Positions 1-9,647 of a stretch of 64,000 nucleotides of DNA are shown in pieces. Position numbers and translations under genes: made by a program. The DNA lies in assembly GCF_014695395.1 (NCBI RefSeq), contig NZ_JACJOF010000017.1, positions 1-64,000 on the forward strand. The letters are read 5' to 3'. How positions within the stretch are numbered: the stretch's first letter is position 1; each line of letters opens with the position of its first letter. The stretch comes from Nodosilinea sp. FACHB-131 (GTDB lineage: Bacteria > Cyanobacteriota > Cyanobacteriia > Phormidesmidales > Phormidesmidaceae). The notes under the pieces were generated by a model. The model had not been told where the DNA came from, did not search any database, and was given only the letters and a program-made list of their open reading frames with translations.

Positions 1-147
1 AGTTACATTGAGCGATTCAACAATACTCTCAGACAGCGGGTTTCACGCTTTGTCAGACGCAGCTTAGCCTTCTCTAAAAGTCTGCGCAATCACATTGGCT
101 TGCTGTGGAATTTTATTCACCACTACAACGCATCATTACCTCTCTAG
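1..147 (+). mobile_element. IS1-family transposase, C-terminal end (cut by window edge)
   Basis: The first 48 codons are open from base 1 to a TAG at 145-147. They read as the end of an IS1-type transposase: ERFNNTLRQR, then a basic stretch with FSKSLRNHIG, then FIHHYNASL, which is typical of the C-terminus of cyanobacterial IS1 transposases. The catalytic part would lie upstream, so whether the element is intact cannot be judged. No terminal inverted repeat or target duplication can be checked from one end only. It marks the left edge of the window as a site of past insertion. Confidence 0.75.
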
Positions 148-159
148 TACTACCCAACA

Positions 160-561
160 ATGGCTCAAATCACTATCGCCATTCCCGATGATCTGGTTCA
201 GCAGTTAGCCCCCTTTCAAAGCCAGTTTTCTAATCTCTTTACTCGGCTCATCGCCGCTACCCTGCTCGGTCAGCCTATTCCAGGCCAAAGCCTTGCTGCC
301 TCTCCCGCGTTTACCACCTCTGCTACCTACCAAGAAATCCTCGACTTCCTCGTCAGCCAGCCTACCTTGGAGCAGATTATGGGCTTCAAAATTTCTGAGA
401 CATCGCAAAGCCGCCTGCGAACACTACTACAAAAGAATCGCGAGGCCACTCTCACCTCTGCCGAAACAGCAGAGCTAGACCTCTATAAGCAGTTCGACAC
501 TCTGATCGGGTTTCTCAAAGCCCGCGCTCTCACCGGGCTCAAGTCGGCTCCCAACAACTAG
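160..561 (+). CDS. Small conserved hypothetical protein, antitoxin-like
   Basis: A 133-residue protein starting 12 bases after the transposase stop. The N-terminus (ITIAIPDDLVQQL) looks like a short strand followed by a helix. The C-terminal half is highly charged and helical (RLRTLLQKNREATLTSAETAELDLY). Cyanobacterial proteins of this shape often sit immediately before an HNH or PIN nuclease gene and behave as antitoxin-like partners; that is family knowledge from memory. Here no nuclease follows: the next gene lies on the other strand. It may be an orphan left by the neighbouring insertion, or have another role. No function is assigned. Confidence 0.6.
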   Translation: MAQITIAIPDDLVQQLAPFQSQFSNLFTRLIAATLLGQPIPGQSLAASPAFTTSATYQEILDFLVSQPTLEQIMGFKISETSQSRLRTLLQKNREATLTSAETAELDLYKQFDTLIGFLKARALTGLKSAPNN

Positions 562-651
562 TGTTTTTGTCAAGCTTAATCTTTGGGGTTCGTAGGGTAC
601 ATAACGCCAAGGCGAGGCTTTGCTAGAGCGAGGCAATGCACCATACAGAGG

Positions 652-1107
652 CTAAAAATCATCGATTAAGCCGCTCAGGCGAGACAGCACAGGATCTTCA
701 GGTACCTCTTCGATCTCTTCTGCGTAGTGCACATCGTCTGAGACTGGCTGAGAAAAACTTGGGACAGCAGAACCAGCGCCGGCCAGATGAACCACTTGAA
801 GCGACAACTGCGCCAGTTGAGCTTCCAAGCGCTCTAGCCGGTCTTTCTCCTGGGCAAAAAAACGCTGCTCTACACTGAGCAGCTGGGCCTCAAGGCTCTC
901 GATGCGTTTGTCTATTGATAATTGACTAGGGTAAGAGTGATTACTCAGCAAAAGCTGGTGGAGCGCTTCTTTGCACAGGCCGCTAAAACTCAAGCCTGGC
1001 TGTCTATCTAGCTCAGCCTTTACAGCCGCTAATAGATGTTGATCAAGCTCACTTTGGCGAAAAAGAACCAACTTCTTCGTCTGGCGTAACCACTTCAATA
1101 CCATCAT
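652..1107 (-). CDS. ParR-like ribbon-helix-helix/coiled-coil partner of the actin-like protein
   Basis: A 151-residue protein. The N-terminal part (RQTKKLVLFRQSELDQHLLAAV) has the pattern of a ribbon-helix-helix DNA-binding domain: a basic strand followed by two helices. Residues of about 60-100 form a leucine-rich, charged coiled coil (SIDKRIESLEAQLL). The tail is acidic and ends SRLSGLIDDF. It lies 149 bases downstream of the ParM-like gene on the same strand, the arrangement seen in plasmid parM-parR operons. I chose the ATG at 1105-1107 because AGGA lies 5 bases ahead. An in-frame TTG at 1143, with GGAAGAG ahead of it, would add 12 residues. ParR identity is inferred from domain shape and context. 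Confidence 0.6.
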   Translation of the reverse strand: MMVLKWLRQTKKLVLFRQSELDQHLLAAVKAELDRQPGLSFSGLCKEALHQLLLSNHSYPSQLSIDKRIESLEAQLLSVEQRFFAQEKDRLERLEAQLAQLSLQVVHLAGAGSAVPSFSQPVSDDVHYAEEIEEVPEDPVLSRLSGLIDDF

Positions 1108-1146
1108 TCTCATCCTGAAACCATGGTGCCACCCACTGGTCAAAAT

Positions 1147-1224
1147 CTCTTCCCAATCGACGGCAGAGTTTGCTTTCCCAAGACACTCATCTAAGCAAGC
1201 AAATCAACATTCGATTGGGAAGAG
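1147..1224. promoter_or_regulatory. Perfect 14-bp inverted repeat between parM-like and parR-like genes
   Basis: The arms CTCTTCCCAATCGA (1147-1160) and TCGATTGGGAAGAG (1211-1224) are exact reverse complements separated by 50 bases. They lie in the spacer between the actin-like gene and the ParR-like gene. The arm spacing is too wide for a simple terminator, and no T-run follows. A pair of inverted binding sites for the ribbon-helix-helix protein, an operator or a minimal centromere-like site, is a reasonable inference. Confidence 0.5.
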
Positions 1225-1256
1225 GTTAGGCACGGCTAACGCCCAAATCAAAAAGC

Positions 1257-2390
1257 CTAAGCTGCCGCGCGGGCCGCACGAGCCCCTGCCACCTGGGCTT
1301 CTCCATAAATATACTGCCCTAGGGCGTTAGCCTGTCGGCTCGGCGTAGCGAGGTGGGCATTGATCTTGGCCTCTTTCAGCAAGCGCTGAATATCTTCCCA
1401 AAAGAACTCGCCGCCGCCACCCGTGAGAATGACGTCTGTGACTCGCTCCGGCAGCCAGGCCAACAGCCGGTCACACATCTCCCGAGAGAAATTCTCTTTG
1501 AGGTTGGGCAAGATGTCATCTAAATTAGTAGGCCGATTGGCGCCTCGCGGACGGTAGAAGCGTTCTCCTTTGGGCTGGTTTACAGCCGCGATTAACGCCA
1601 AAGATTGGCTGTCGGCTCCCTCAATTTGGGAGGCTACCTGCTCATAAAACTGGCTCATGGCGAATGCTTCACTTCTAGAGACACCACGCGCAAATCTAAA
1701 GTTATCGACCATGATGCAGTCTGTGGTTTGATGCCCAATATCCACGATCGCAACCGGCAGCTTAGTAAAGTCAACATTAATGTCTTTCTTCTCTTGCACC
1801 TCGTTCCAGAGAATGCTGCCATACCCTTCGGGCATGACCCAAACCTTATTAATGGTGATGGTGATCGGTTCACCCCGATAGCTCATCACATGCGGCCCCA
1901 GCAGCAGGCTCATCAGCTGCTCTTTCTCACGCTCAAACTGATCTTGCGAATGATAGGGCAGTCCCAGCACGACCGAAATCTCATCCCGCATTTGAAAGTA
2001 ACCGACACAGGCCAAAACCTTGACCAAAGCATCGTTTACCTTAGATTGACCAACCCCTAAATTAGCGCCAAAATCTTCTGCGAGCTGTCCCATGGCATAG
2101 CCGCTGCCCTGATAAACCATCCAAATGTCAGATAGAGGATCCGTTGCCCGGGCCTCGAAGGCGCCTCCCTGCACTTGTTCTATCGACAGATGTTTGACAT
2201 TCGCCGGAATGAATACAACACCGTTAGGATCCCGGCTGATAGAAGTTTTTGTAGAGGTTCGTCCCAAATCAACACTGAGAATAGATTTGGAGGACAACCC
2301 AACGTTTTCCTTAGGTGCTGCGGCTTCGCCTGTGGTTCTCACTGGCGAAGTCTGGTTCATCGGTATCGAAGCAGCTTGTGACATGGTCAT
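1257..2390 (-). CDS. ParM/StbA-family actin-like ATPase
   Basis: A 377-residue protein of the actin/Hsp70 ATPase fold. The phosphate-1 loop is VDLGRTSTK (about residues 40-48), the phosphate-2 loop is VDIGHQTTD (about 216-224) and the adenosine loop is TGGGGEFF (about 323-330), in the order and spacing of ParM/StbA proteins. The first 35 residues are low-complexity and the last ten are Ala/Arg-rich. In plasmids ParM polymerises to push apart ParR-bound centromeres. In cyanobacterial chromosomes the job of these actins is not settled. The next gene on the same strand is a ParR-like protein. ATP binding is well supported; segregation is inference. Confidence 0.85.
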   Translation of the reverse strand: MTMSQAASIPMNQTSPVRTTGEAAAPKENVGLSSKSILSVDLGRTSTKTSISRDPNGVVFIPANVKHLSIEQVQGGAFEARATDPLSDIWMVYQGSGYAMGQLAEDFGANLGVGQSKVNDALVKVLACVGYFQMRDEISVVLGLPYHSQDQFEREKEQLMSLLLGPHVMSYRGEPITITINKVWVMPEGYGSILWNEVQEKKDINVDFTKLPVAIVDIGHQTTDCIMVDNFRFARGVSRSEAFAMSQFYEQVASQIEGADSQSLALIAAVNQPKGERFYRPRGANRPTNLDDILPNLKENFSREMCDRLLAWLPERVTDVILTGGGGEFFWEDIQRLLKEAKINAHLATPSRQANALGQYIYGEAQVAGARAARAAA

Positions 2391-2861
2391 TGATTCTGAA
2401 CCCTTTATCGAGCATCACAAAAACCACCAACCTCATGACCCCGCAACAAAGCTGCGTCAAAAACCTCTAAGGACTTTGACGGAGATCAGGTTTTAGACTT
2501 GATGGCTAACTGTCCAAGACTCCTAAATCAACAAAGTGTTCCAGAAAAAAGTTTTCTTCTGCAAGTTTTACTTTGGCATCAAAGTGTTAAGTATTTAAGT
2601 GATTTTCCGGGCAACCAACCTGTCAGTATTCTCTATCATTAACGGGTCAAAAAAATTACCAAGATTCTCCATGAAAGCCTGCAAATTCTAAATCCGAGGC
2701 CCGTTTATTCAATTCCTGTCGTCATCTACCCGGTGGCGTAATAAGCAAAACTGATGATTCTAGCCTGTGGCTTGTCTACCTTGGTCAGTTCGTAGCTGCC
2801 ACAAATATATGGTTCAAACCAGGTGGTTGGAGTAGGCGTAGTTTTTCACTAAAGCAACCAC
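2391..2861. other. Intergenic stretch upstream of the ParM-like gene
   Basis: About 470 bases between the start of the actin-like gene and the groEL terminator. It is A+T-richer than its surroundings and should hold the promoter of the actin-like gene, transcribed leftwards. No convincing open frame, RNA gene or long repeat was seen in it. Confidence 0.5.
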
Positions 2862-2899
2862 AAAAAAGGCTCGGCTAATTTAATTAACCGAGCCTTTTT
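2862..2899. terminator. Rho-independent terminator of groES-groEL (bidirectional shape)
   Basis: The stem is AAAAAGGCTCGG paired with CCGAGCCTTTTT, with an A/T-rich TAATTTAATTAA interior. It ends in a T-run on both strands. It lies 43 bases past the groEL stop and is the obvious end of the chaperonin transcript. Confidence 0.85.
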
Positions 2900-2907
2900 C
2901 ACATACT

Positions 2908-2935
2908 TCAGGCAGCCTAGATTCAGGCTGCCTGA
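2908..2935. other. Stem-loop directly after the groEL stop codon
   Basis: TCAGGCAGCCT (2908-2918) and AGGCTGCCTGA (2925-2935) pair perfectly around a 6-base loop. It sits 6 bases past the groEL stop and ahead of the main terminator. It has no T-run, so it may protect the 3' end of the mRNA or assist termination. Confidence 0.5.
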
Positions 2936-2941
2936 GCGAGT

Positions 2942-4864
<1,923 letters not shown>

Positions 4865-5176
4865 CTAGCCGAGGGCAGCAAGAATGTCAGACTCGCGCAG
4901 CAGCACGTAGTCATCGGTGCCGAGCTTGATGTCGGTACCGGCGTACTTCGAGTAGAGCACCTTGTCGCCGACTTTGACTTCCACCGGCTGGAATGAGCCG
5001 TTGTCGTCGCGCTTGCCGGGGCCGACCTGCACCACTTCACCCACCTGGGGCTTTTCCTTAGCAGTGTCGGGCAGCAAAATGCCACCGGCAGTTTTTTCTT
5101 CGGCTTCGCTGACCTTGACCAAAATGCGATCGCCCAGAGGCTTCACAGTAGACACACTCAGGGTGACTGCGGCCAT
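4865..5176 (-). CDS. groES: Co-chaperonin GroES
   Basis: A 103-residue co-chaperonin, the cap of the GroEL cage. It has the family signature [32 protein letters not shown] in the first 45 residues, containing the mobile loop, and ends [14 protein letters not shown]. The start is fixed by a strong Shine-Dalgarno GGAGG at 5183-5187, read on the minus strand. It is the first gene of the groES-groEL operon, 51 bases downstream of the CIRCE operator. Confidence 0.98.
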   Translation of the reverse strand: MAAVTLSVSTVKPLGDRILVKVSEAEEKTAGGILLPDTAKEKPQVGEVVQVGPGKRDDNGSFQPVEVKVGDKVLYSKYAGTDIKLGTDDYVLLRESDILAALG

Positions 5177-5227
5177 AACGTACCTCCAAAGGTTTGCTTA
5201 GTAGACGTTTGAGTAATTCAGAATGCG

Positions 5228-5254
5228 TTAGCACTCGCGCATCCTGAGTGCTAA
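5228..5254. promoter_or_regulatory. CIRCE operator (HrcA binding site)
   Basis: TTAGCACTC, nine bases, then GAGTGCTAA: an exact match to the CIRCE consensus. It lies 51 bases ahead of the groES start. HrcA repressor binding and heat-shock derepression follow from established knowledge of this element. Confidence 0.97.
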
Positions 5255-5324
5255 TTTAGCCGCCAGAAAGTTCTCTCCGCAATTCTCTGGAAGGTGTGGT
5301 TTGCCGAACTTAGGAGTAGGGAAT

Positions 5325-5436
5325 GTAAGGGTAGATGAGTGGATAAGTAGGGGGTGGATGAGTTTAACGAAGTGAAGGCGTAAACCGGCAAAAGAGTTAT
5401 AGAACCGGGTTACCCATCCACCCATCCACTCCCCAC
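5325..5436. repeat. CACCCATCCAC-type intergenic repeat, arms in inverted orientation
   Basis: A purine-rich arm (GAGTGGATAAGTAGGGGGTGGA, about 5336-5357) is answered by a pyrimidine-rich arm, ACCCATCCACCCATCCACT (5411-5429). A related tract, CACCCATCCACCCCATCACT, is found at 30823-30842. This looks like a dispersed non-coding repeat family. Confidence 0.5.
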
Positions 5437-5781
5437 TCACCCTTGCCACTCGCCAAACACAATCGACTGCGCCGCCTTCCCAATGCGCCCGAGGTCTTCG
5501 TCAAGCAGCGGCGGCCAGGTGACTCCGGCTTTTTGACCCTGGGCGTAGAGCTGACGGCTCTCGTAGGAGAGGATGAAAAGGGCTTTGGTGAGGGTGCGAT
5601 CGAGGGTGGGTTCGTTCTTTAGGCCTTCAAATAGCGCCTTGAGGGCGAGCAGCAAAGAGGTGACCTGCCCCGGCACGGGCGGTTTGCCCTGGCGTAGGCA
5701 GGCGATAAAGGTATCGGGTAGGTCTTCGCTAGTGCCAAGGGTTTGGCGGACGACAAATTCGCGAGAAGTTTCAAAATCCAT
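5437..5781 (-). CDS. Conserved cyanobacterial hypothetical protein
   Basis: A 114-residue protein, all-helical in appearance, with the conserved-looking blocks RLRQGKPPVPGQ (here CLRQGKPPVPGQ), LLLALKALFEGLK and WPPLLDEDLGRIGKAA. I recognise it as a short protein widespread in cyanobacteria, sometimes loosely named a dethiobiotin-synthetase-like protein, without a proven role. I chose the ATG at 5779-5781 because family members start MD(F/Y)ET. An in-frame ATG at 5892 would add 37 low-complexity residues. It is a single gene, convergent with nothing, divergent from the aminotransferase. Confidence 0.7.
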   Translation of the reverse strand: MDFETSREFVVRQTLGTSEDLPDTFIACLRQGKPPVPGQVTSLLLALKALFEGLKNEPTLDRTLTKALFILSYESRQLYAQGQKAGVTWPPLLDEDLGRIGKAAQSIVFGEWQG

Positions 5782-6000
5782 AGGGGTAACGGTAGCTGAA
5801 TAGGGTGATTTAGCCCCGCGTGTGCTGAGGATTGCGGCTGAGTCGACGCTAAGTTTGCCCCAGTTTACCGCCTGGTCGGATTTCAGCAGCATGGAACTGT
5901 AGAACGGTGTCTCCCTTCAGTTGATAAGGCGTCACAGTATGCGGGCAAGCTGAGCGTAACGGCGATCGCCCGTTGTTAACCCAAACCTACACAGGTGAGT

Positions 6001-7197
6001 ATGACCATCCCTTCTCCACTGGCAGTTCCTTTGGCGGTTCCGTTTGTCGATTTGACCTGGCAGCATGGGCCGTTGCAGGAGGCCATTCAGGGGGTAATTA
6101 ATGCCGTCATCAACCAGGGAGACTTTGTGCTGGGCCAGGCTTTGGCCGATTTTGAGGCAAACTTTGCTTTGGCCTGCGGCACCCAGTTTGGGGTCGGGGT
6201 TGGCTGCGGCACCGATGCGATCGCCCTGGGTCTGATCGCCTGCGGCGTTGCCCCTGGCGACGAGGTGATTTTACCCGCCAATACCTTTGTCGCGACGCTG
6301 ATGGGGGTGCTGCGGTCGGGGGCGATACCTGTGTTTGTGGACTGCGATCGTGCCACCGCCCTAATGGATCTCGATGCTGCCGAGCGCGCCATCACCCCGC
6401 ATACTCGCGCCATTGTGCCTGTCCACCTCTACGGCCAAATGGTCTCGCCCCACGGACTGCTGGAACTGGCCAACCGCCACCGGCTGATTATTTTTGAAGA
6501 TGCGGCCCAGGCTCACCTAGCCCAGCGCGAGGGCTACACCGCCGGTTCCATCGGTCTTGGAGCGGCCTTTAGCTTTTACCCCAGCAAGAATCTCGGCGCT
6601 TTAGGCGATGGCGGCATGTTCGTCACCGGAGATCAGCTGATTGCGGGGACGGCGCGATCGCTGCGCAATTACGGTGCCACCAGCAAGTACTACCACACCG
6701 AACCCCAGGGCACTAACAGCCGGCTAGACACCCTGCAAGCTGCCGTGCTCAACGTCAAACTGCCCCACCTAGCGGGGTGGAACCGGGCTCGCTATGCGAT
6801 CGCCCAACACTACGGTCGCCGTCTCGCCCCCCTAGTTGAGCACGGCATCCTCCCCATGCACAACGACGCTGGCCCCGGCCACATCTACCACCTCTACGTC
6901 GTGCGCATTACCGATACCTGCCCCATCAGCCGCGCCAACCTCCAAGCTCAGCTTGCCACCGCTGGCATCCAAACCGGCATCCACTATCCCATCCCTTGCC
7001 ATCTGCAACCCGCCTTTAGCTCCCTCGGCTATGGCCCCGGCAGCTTTCCCCAAGCCGAAGCCCTTAGCCAAGAGATTCTCTCCTTGCCGATGTACCCCGG
7101 TATGACTTTAGAGCAGGCCGATTACGTCGTAGACGCTATGGTTGAAGCAGTAACCGCCGCTAGAGCTGTCAGTGTTTTGCAAGCCGTGAATGGTTAA
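6001..7197 (+). CDS. DegT/DnrJ/EryC1/StrS family PLP aminotransferase
   Basis: A 398-residue fold-type I PLP enzyme that aminates keto-sugars or related intermediates for surface polysaccharides and glycoconjugates. The start FVDLTWQHGPL and the conserved GTDAIALGL (substrate and PLP contacts) are present. The PLP aspartate block FEDAAQAH and the lysine in SFYPSKNLGALGDGG are also intact. The C-terminal HYPIPCHLQPAF and LSLPMYPGM are typical. The ATG at 6001 has AGGTGAG just ahead; a GTG at 5995 is possible. It precedes the exosortase gene by 99 bases, so it may belong to the same envelope or EPS unit. Confidence 0.9.
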   Translation: MTIPSPLAVPLAVPFVDLTWQHGPLQEAIQGVINAVINQGDFVLGQALADFEANFALACGTQFGVGVGCGTDAIALGLIACGVAPGDEVILPANTFVATLMGVLRSGAIPVFVDCDRATALMDLDAAERAITPHTRAIVPVHLYGQMVSPHGLLELANRHRLIIFEDAAQAHLAQREGYTAGSIGLGAAFSFYPSKNLGALGDGGMFVTGDQLIAGTARSLRNYGATSKYYHTEPQGTNSRLDTLQAAVLNVKLPHLAGWNRARYAIAQHYGRRLAPLVEHGILPMHNDAGPGHIYHLYVVRITDTCPISRANLQAQLATAGIQTGIHYPIPCHLQPAFSSLGYGPGSFPQAEALSQEILSLPMYPGMTLEQADYVVDAMVEAVTAARAVSVLQAVNG

Positions 7198-7202
7198 AGA
7201 AA

Positions 7203-7275
7203 AGTTTTAAGTTTTGAATTTTGAGTTTTGAATTAAAGCCAGAACTCAAAATTCAAAACTAAACACTCAAAACTC
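7203..7275. repeat. AGTTTTGAA/TTCAAAACT intergenic repeat, copy 1
   Basis: A/T-rich tandem words (AAGTTTTGAATTTTGAG...) followed by their inverse (AACTCAAAATTCAAAACT) can fold on themselves. A closely similar copy is at 51304-51379. Both are followed by a C-rich tract and then the start codon of a membrane-protein gene. Confidence 0.75.
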
Positions 7276-7296
7276 CCCACCTCCCTCATCCTCCCC

Positions 7297-8181
7297 ATGC
7301 CCTCCCTCCGCCGCTACCTCACCCCTCCCTGGGCGATCGCCGCCCTCCTGGCGATCCTCTACGGGCCGCTGCTGCTTCACTGGGTTGATGGCTGGCTAAA
7401 CAAGTCCATCAGCATTCAGCATGAGTACTTTAGCCACGGGCTGCTGGGGCTGCCCTTTGCCGCCTATATTGCCTGGGGTAAGCGCCAGGCCTGGGCCGAA
7501 TTGCCCAATCGCTGCCATCCTCTGGGTCTGGGTCTGGTAGGGCTAGCGGGTCTGATGTATCTCACCCGCCTGCCCGACTGGATGAATCTATCGCTGCCGG
7601 TGATGCTAGTGGGGCTGTGTCTGAGCCTAAAATCCGTTGCGGGGTTGCGGCTGCAGGCAATTTCTCTGATTTTGGTGGCGCTGGCAACGCCAAACCAGCT
7701 GCCTTACCTGATTGAGCCCTACATTTTGCCTTTGCAGCGATTGATTGCGTCGGTGGCGGGGTTCTTGCTGGTGCAGCTCGGCATTCCGGTGACGGTCGAG
7801 AATATTTACCTGTTTGTGAACGGCCAAACGGTGGAGGTTGCCCCTCACTGCGCCGGGCTCAAGATGCTGTTTACCAGCCTCTATGTCGCCCTAATGCTGG
7901 CCTACTGGACTGGAGCCTACACATCGCGGCTGAGAACTGTTCTCTTCGTTGGCGGCACGATCGCCATCAGCGTGGTGGGCAACATTCTCCGCAATGCGTT
8001 TTTGAGCTATTTCCACGGTACTGGGCGCGATGGCGCTTTTGATTGGCTGCACGAGAGCTGGGGCGGCGACCTCTACTCGGCTCTGATGCTGCTCACTATC
8101 ATCCTATTGCTGCGACTGATTCAAGAGCGGGTGCCCGCTAGCCTCAATCTAGCGGTGCAGTCGCCGTCATCGTCGGTGTAG
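7297..8181 (+). CDS. crtB: Cyanoexosortase B
   Basis: A 294-residue polytopic membrane protease/transpeptidase of the exosortase family, predicted to process PEP-CTERM-type sorted proteins. About eight hydrophobic helices are visible. The three family catalytic residues sit where expected: Cys in VAPHCAGLKML (about residue 187), Arg in GNILRNAFLSY and His in DWLHESWGG. HEYFSHGLLGLPFAAYI near the N-terminus is the B-type signature I recall. The symbol is the exosortase name (not phytoene synthase). Its downstream partner begins 31 bases later. The substrates are not in this window. Confidence 0.88.
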   Translation: MPSLRRYLTPPWAIAALLAILYGPLLLHWVDGWLNKSISIQHEYFSHGLLGLPFAAYIAWGKRQAWAELPNRCHPLGLGLVGLAGLMYLTRLPDWMNLSLPVMLVGLCLSLKSVAGLRLQAISLILVALATPNQLPYLIEPYILPLQRLIASVAGFLLVQLGIPVTVENIYLFVNGQTVEVAPHCAGLKMLFTSLYVALMLAYWTGAYTSRLRTVLFVGGTIAISVVGNILRNAFLSYFHGTGRDGAFDWLHESWGGDLYSALMLLTIILLLRLIQERVPASLNLAVQSPSSSV

Positions 8182-8211
8182 GTCTGTTGTCTGTAGAATG
8201 CGATCGCTCCT

Positions 8212-8925
8212 ATGACTCCTCAGTCTTCGTCTGATAGCCTGCTCCCCAGCCGCTGGGTCAACTTAGTTCTGGTGGTTGTGCTTACCGCTCTGGTGGGGAT
8301 AGCGATCTTGCCCGCCTACCTGAGCGGGCAGTGGCCCTGGGCCAACAGCCCCCAGGTCGCCCAGATCGATCAGCTGCGCGCCCTGCAAAAAGAAGGGTTA
8401 GCTCTGCCCGGCTGGCAGCAAACCACCGTTGAGCCCATCCCCATCAACCGCCAAACCTGGACTTTGGCGGAGTATCGGGCAGACTCCCCTGAGGCACAAT
8501 CAGCCCCAGTGCAGCAGTTTGCGGTGTTGCTGCACCCCCAGCCCTGGCACAGCAACCAGCCTCAGCTGGAGTGGATCGACCTGGCCGGGGCGCAAAAATG
8601 GCGTGTTGAGTCGCGGCGCAAACTCAGGGTTACCTCCCCCCAGGCTGGGCCAGTGGAGGCCAGGTTTTTTCGGGCCTGGGGCGATCGCCAGAGCTTTGCG
8701 ATCGTGCAGTGGTACGCCCTGCCCAGCGGTGGCCATCCGTCGCCCAGCCACTGGTTTTGGGCCAACCAGTGGTCCCAGCTCACCCAGCGCCGGCTCACCC
8801 CCTGGGTAGCGGTGAGTCTGCTGTTGCCCATGGAGCCCCTAGGCACGATGGATGCCTACCAACCCCTTGCTGAAAACTTAACCGGGCTGATTCAGCAACA
8901 GCTAATCGCCGCTGCCTTTAACTGA
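8212..8925 (+). CDS. Cyanoexosortase B system-associated protein
   Basis: A 237-residue protein with one N-terminal membrane helix (about residues 16-36: VNLVLVVVLTALVGIAILPA) and an outside domain, in the manner of EpsI-like proteins encoded beside exosortases. GWQQTTVEPIPIN and LHPQPWHSNQPQLEWIDL fit the EpsI-like pattern of a short strand-rich domain. It directly follows the exosortase gene and should be cotranscribed. Its exact role in substrate sorting is unknown. Paired occurrence with cyanoexosortase B is established family knowledge. Confidence 0.8.
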   Translation: MTPQSSSDSLLPSRWVNLVLVVVLTALVGIAILPAYLSGQWPWANSPQVAQIDQLRALQKEGLALPGWQQTTVEPIPINRQTWTLAEYRADSPEAQSAPVQQFAVLLHPQPWHSNQPQLEWIDLAGAQKWRVESRRKLRVTSPQAGPVEARFFRAWGDRQSFAIVQWYALPSGGHPSPSHWFWANQWSQLTQRRLTPWVAVSLLLPMEPLGTMDAYQPLAENLTGLIQQQLIAAAFN

Positions 8926-8957
8926 AAAAATGCCTGCCCTGAGCACCAGGGCAGGCA
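8925..8957 (-). terminator. Rho-independent terminator of the Zn-ribbon gene
   Basis: TGCCTGCCCT (8931-8940) pairs exactly with AGGGCAGGCA (8948-8957). Six A on the plus strand (8925-8930) give a T-run on the minus strand, so it ends the leftward transcript of the 158-residue gene. It abuts the stop of the exosortase partner and may serve both strands. Confidence 0.8.
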
Positions 8958-9004
8958 GCCATCGTGAGTAGCTTGGACCTAAATACCCCAGACAGCTTGG
9001 TACC

Positions 9005-9481
9005 CTAAGCTTCGGGCAACGATGTGGGCTGATTGACAGGAGTATGTTGAGCATACGGGTGACTACAGGTGTTGCATCGCTGCTGGTTGAAGCTGGCAGA
9101 GCCATGAGGCTCTCGACTGTCTTGGGAAACGGCTGTGTAACCTTTACCGTGGGGGCATTTGAGAAAGACCGGGCTATAGGAGCTGTTGTTCTGAGGAAAT
9201 AGGCTGATCTTTTCGGTGAGATACTCGCTTAGGTAAGTGCGTCGGGCAGCTGTAGGTAAGTCGTTTTCTTCTACATCGGTATAAAAGTAGTCGATAAACT
9301 CTAGCCATTCAATCAGCTGGTCATCCTCTTCGGCACGGCTCCAAATTTTGGAAATTTGTGCCACCTGCTGATCAGAATCCATATCAGAGTTTGTGATCAA
9401 CAGATAATAATTCCACACCTGAGCTTTTTGGTCGGGGTTCAGGTTAGAAAGAAACTGTTGATCTAGAGTGGGAGTTTTCAT
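9005..9481 (-). CDS. Hypothetical protein with C-terminal zinc-ribbon-like Cys/His cluster
   Basis: A 158-residue protein. The N-terminal 90 residues are acidic and helical (DSDQQVAQISKIWSRAEEDDQ). The C-terminal part has CPHGKGY, later CNTCSHPYAQH, giving C-x-H and C-x2-C-x-H sets that could bind zinc. I do not recognise a family. The gene lies 166 bases downstream of the sigma-like gene on the same strand, with an inverted repeat between them, so it could be a target or partner of that factor. That is inference. It ends at a strong terminator. Confidence 0.65.
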   Translation of the reverse strand: MKTPTLDQQFLSNLNPDQKAQVWNYYLLITNSDMDSDQQVAQISKIWSRAEEDDQLIEWLEFIDYFYTDVEENDLPTAARRTYLSEYLTEKISLFPQNNSSYSPVFLKCPHGKGYTAVSQDSREPHGSASFNQQRCNTCSHPYAQHTPVNQPTSLPEA

Positions 9482-9537
9482 GGTGTTTGTTTGAACGCTC
9501 CACGTTCTGTGTGATGTTGCTTGTCACAATCGAGGCA

Positions 9538-9627
9538 CCAGACCACTTAACGCTACTGTCTGCTAAGTAAGGAAACAACCCCTTGATGGTGAATATTAGA
9601 TGAATTGAATGAACTAAAGTGGTCTGG
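9538..9627. promoter_or_regulatory. 11-bp inverted repeat upstream of the Zn-ribbon gene
   Basis: CCAGACCACTT (9538-9548) and AAGTGGTCTGG (9617-9627) are exact inverses, 68 bases apart. They lie in the spacer between the sigma-like gene and the Zn-ribbon gene, both read leftwards. No T-run follows, so paired operator sites are more likely than a terminator. Confidence 0.4.
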
Positions 9628-9647
9628 CCTTTTCGAAGCAGCAGTAT

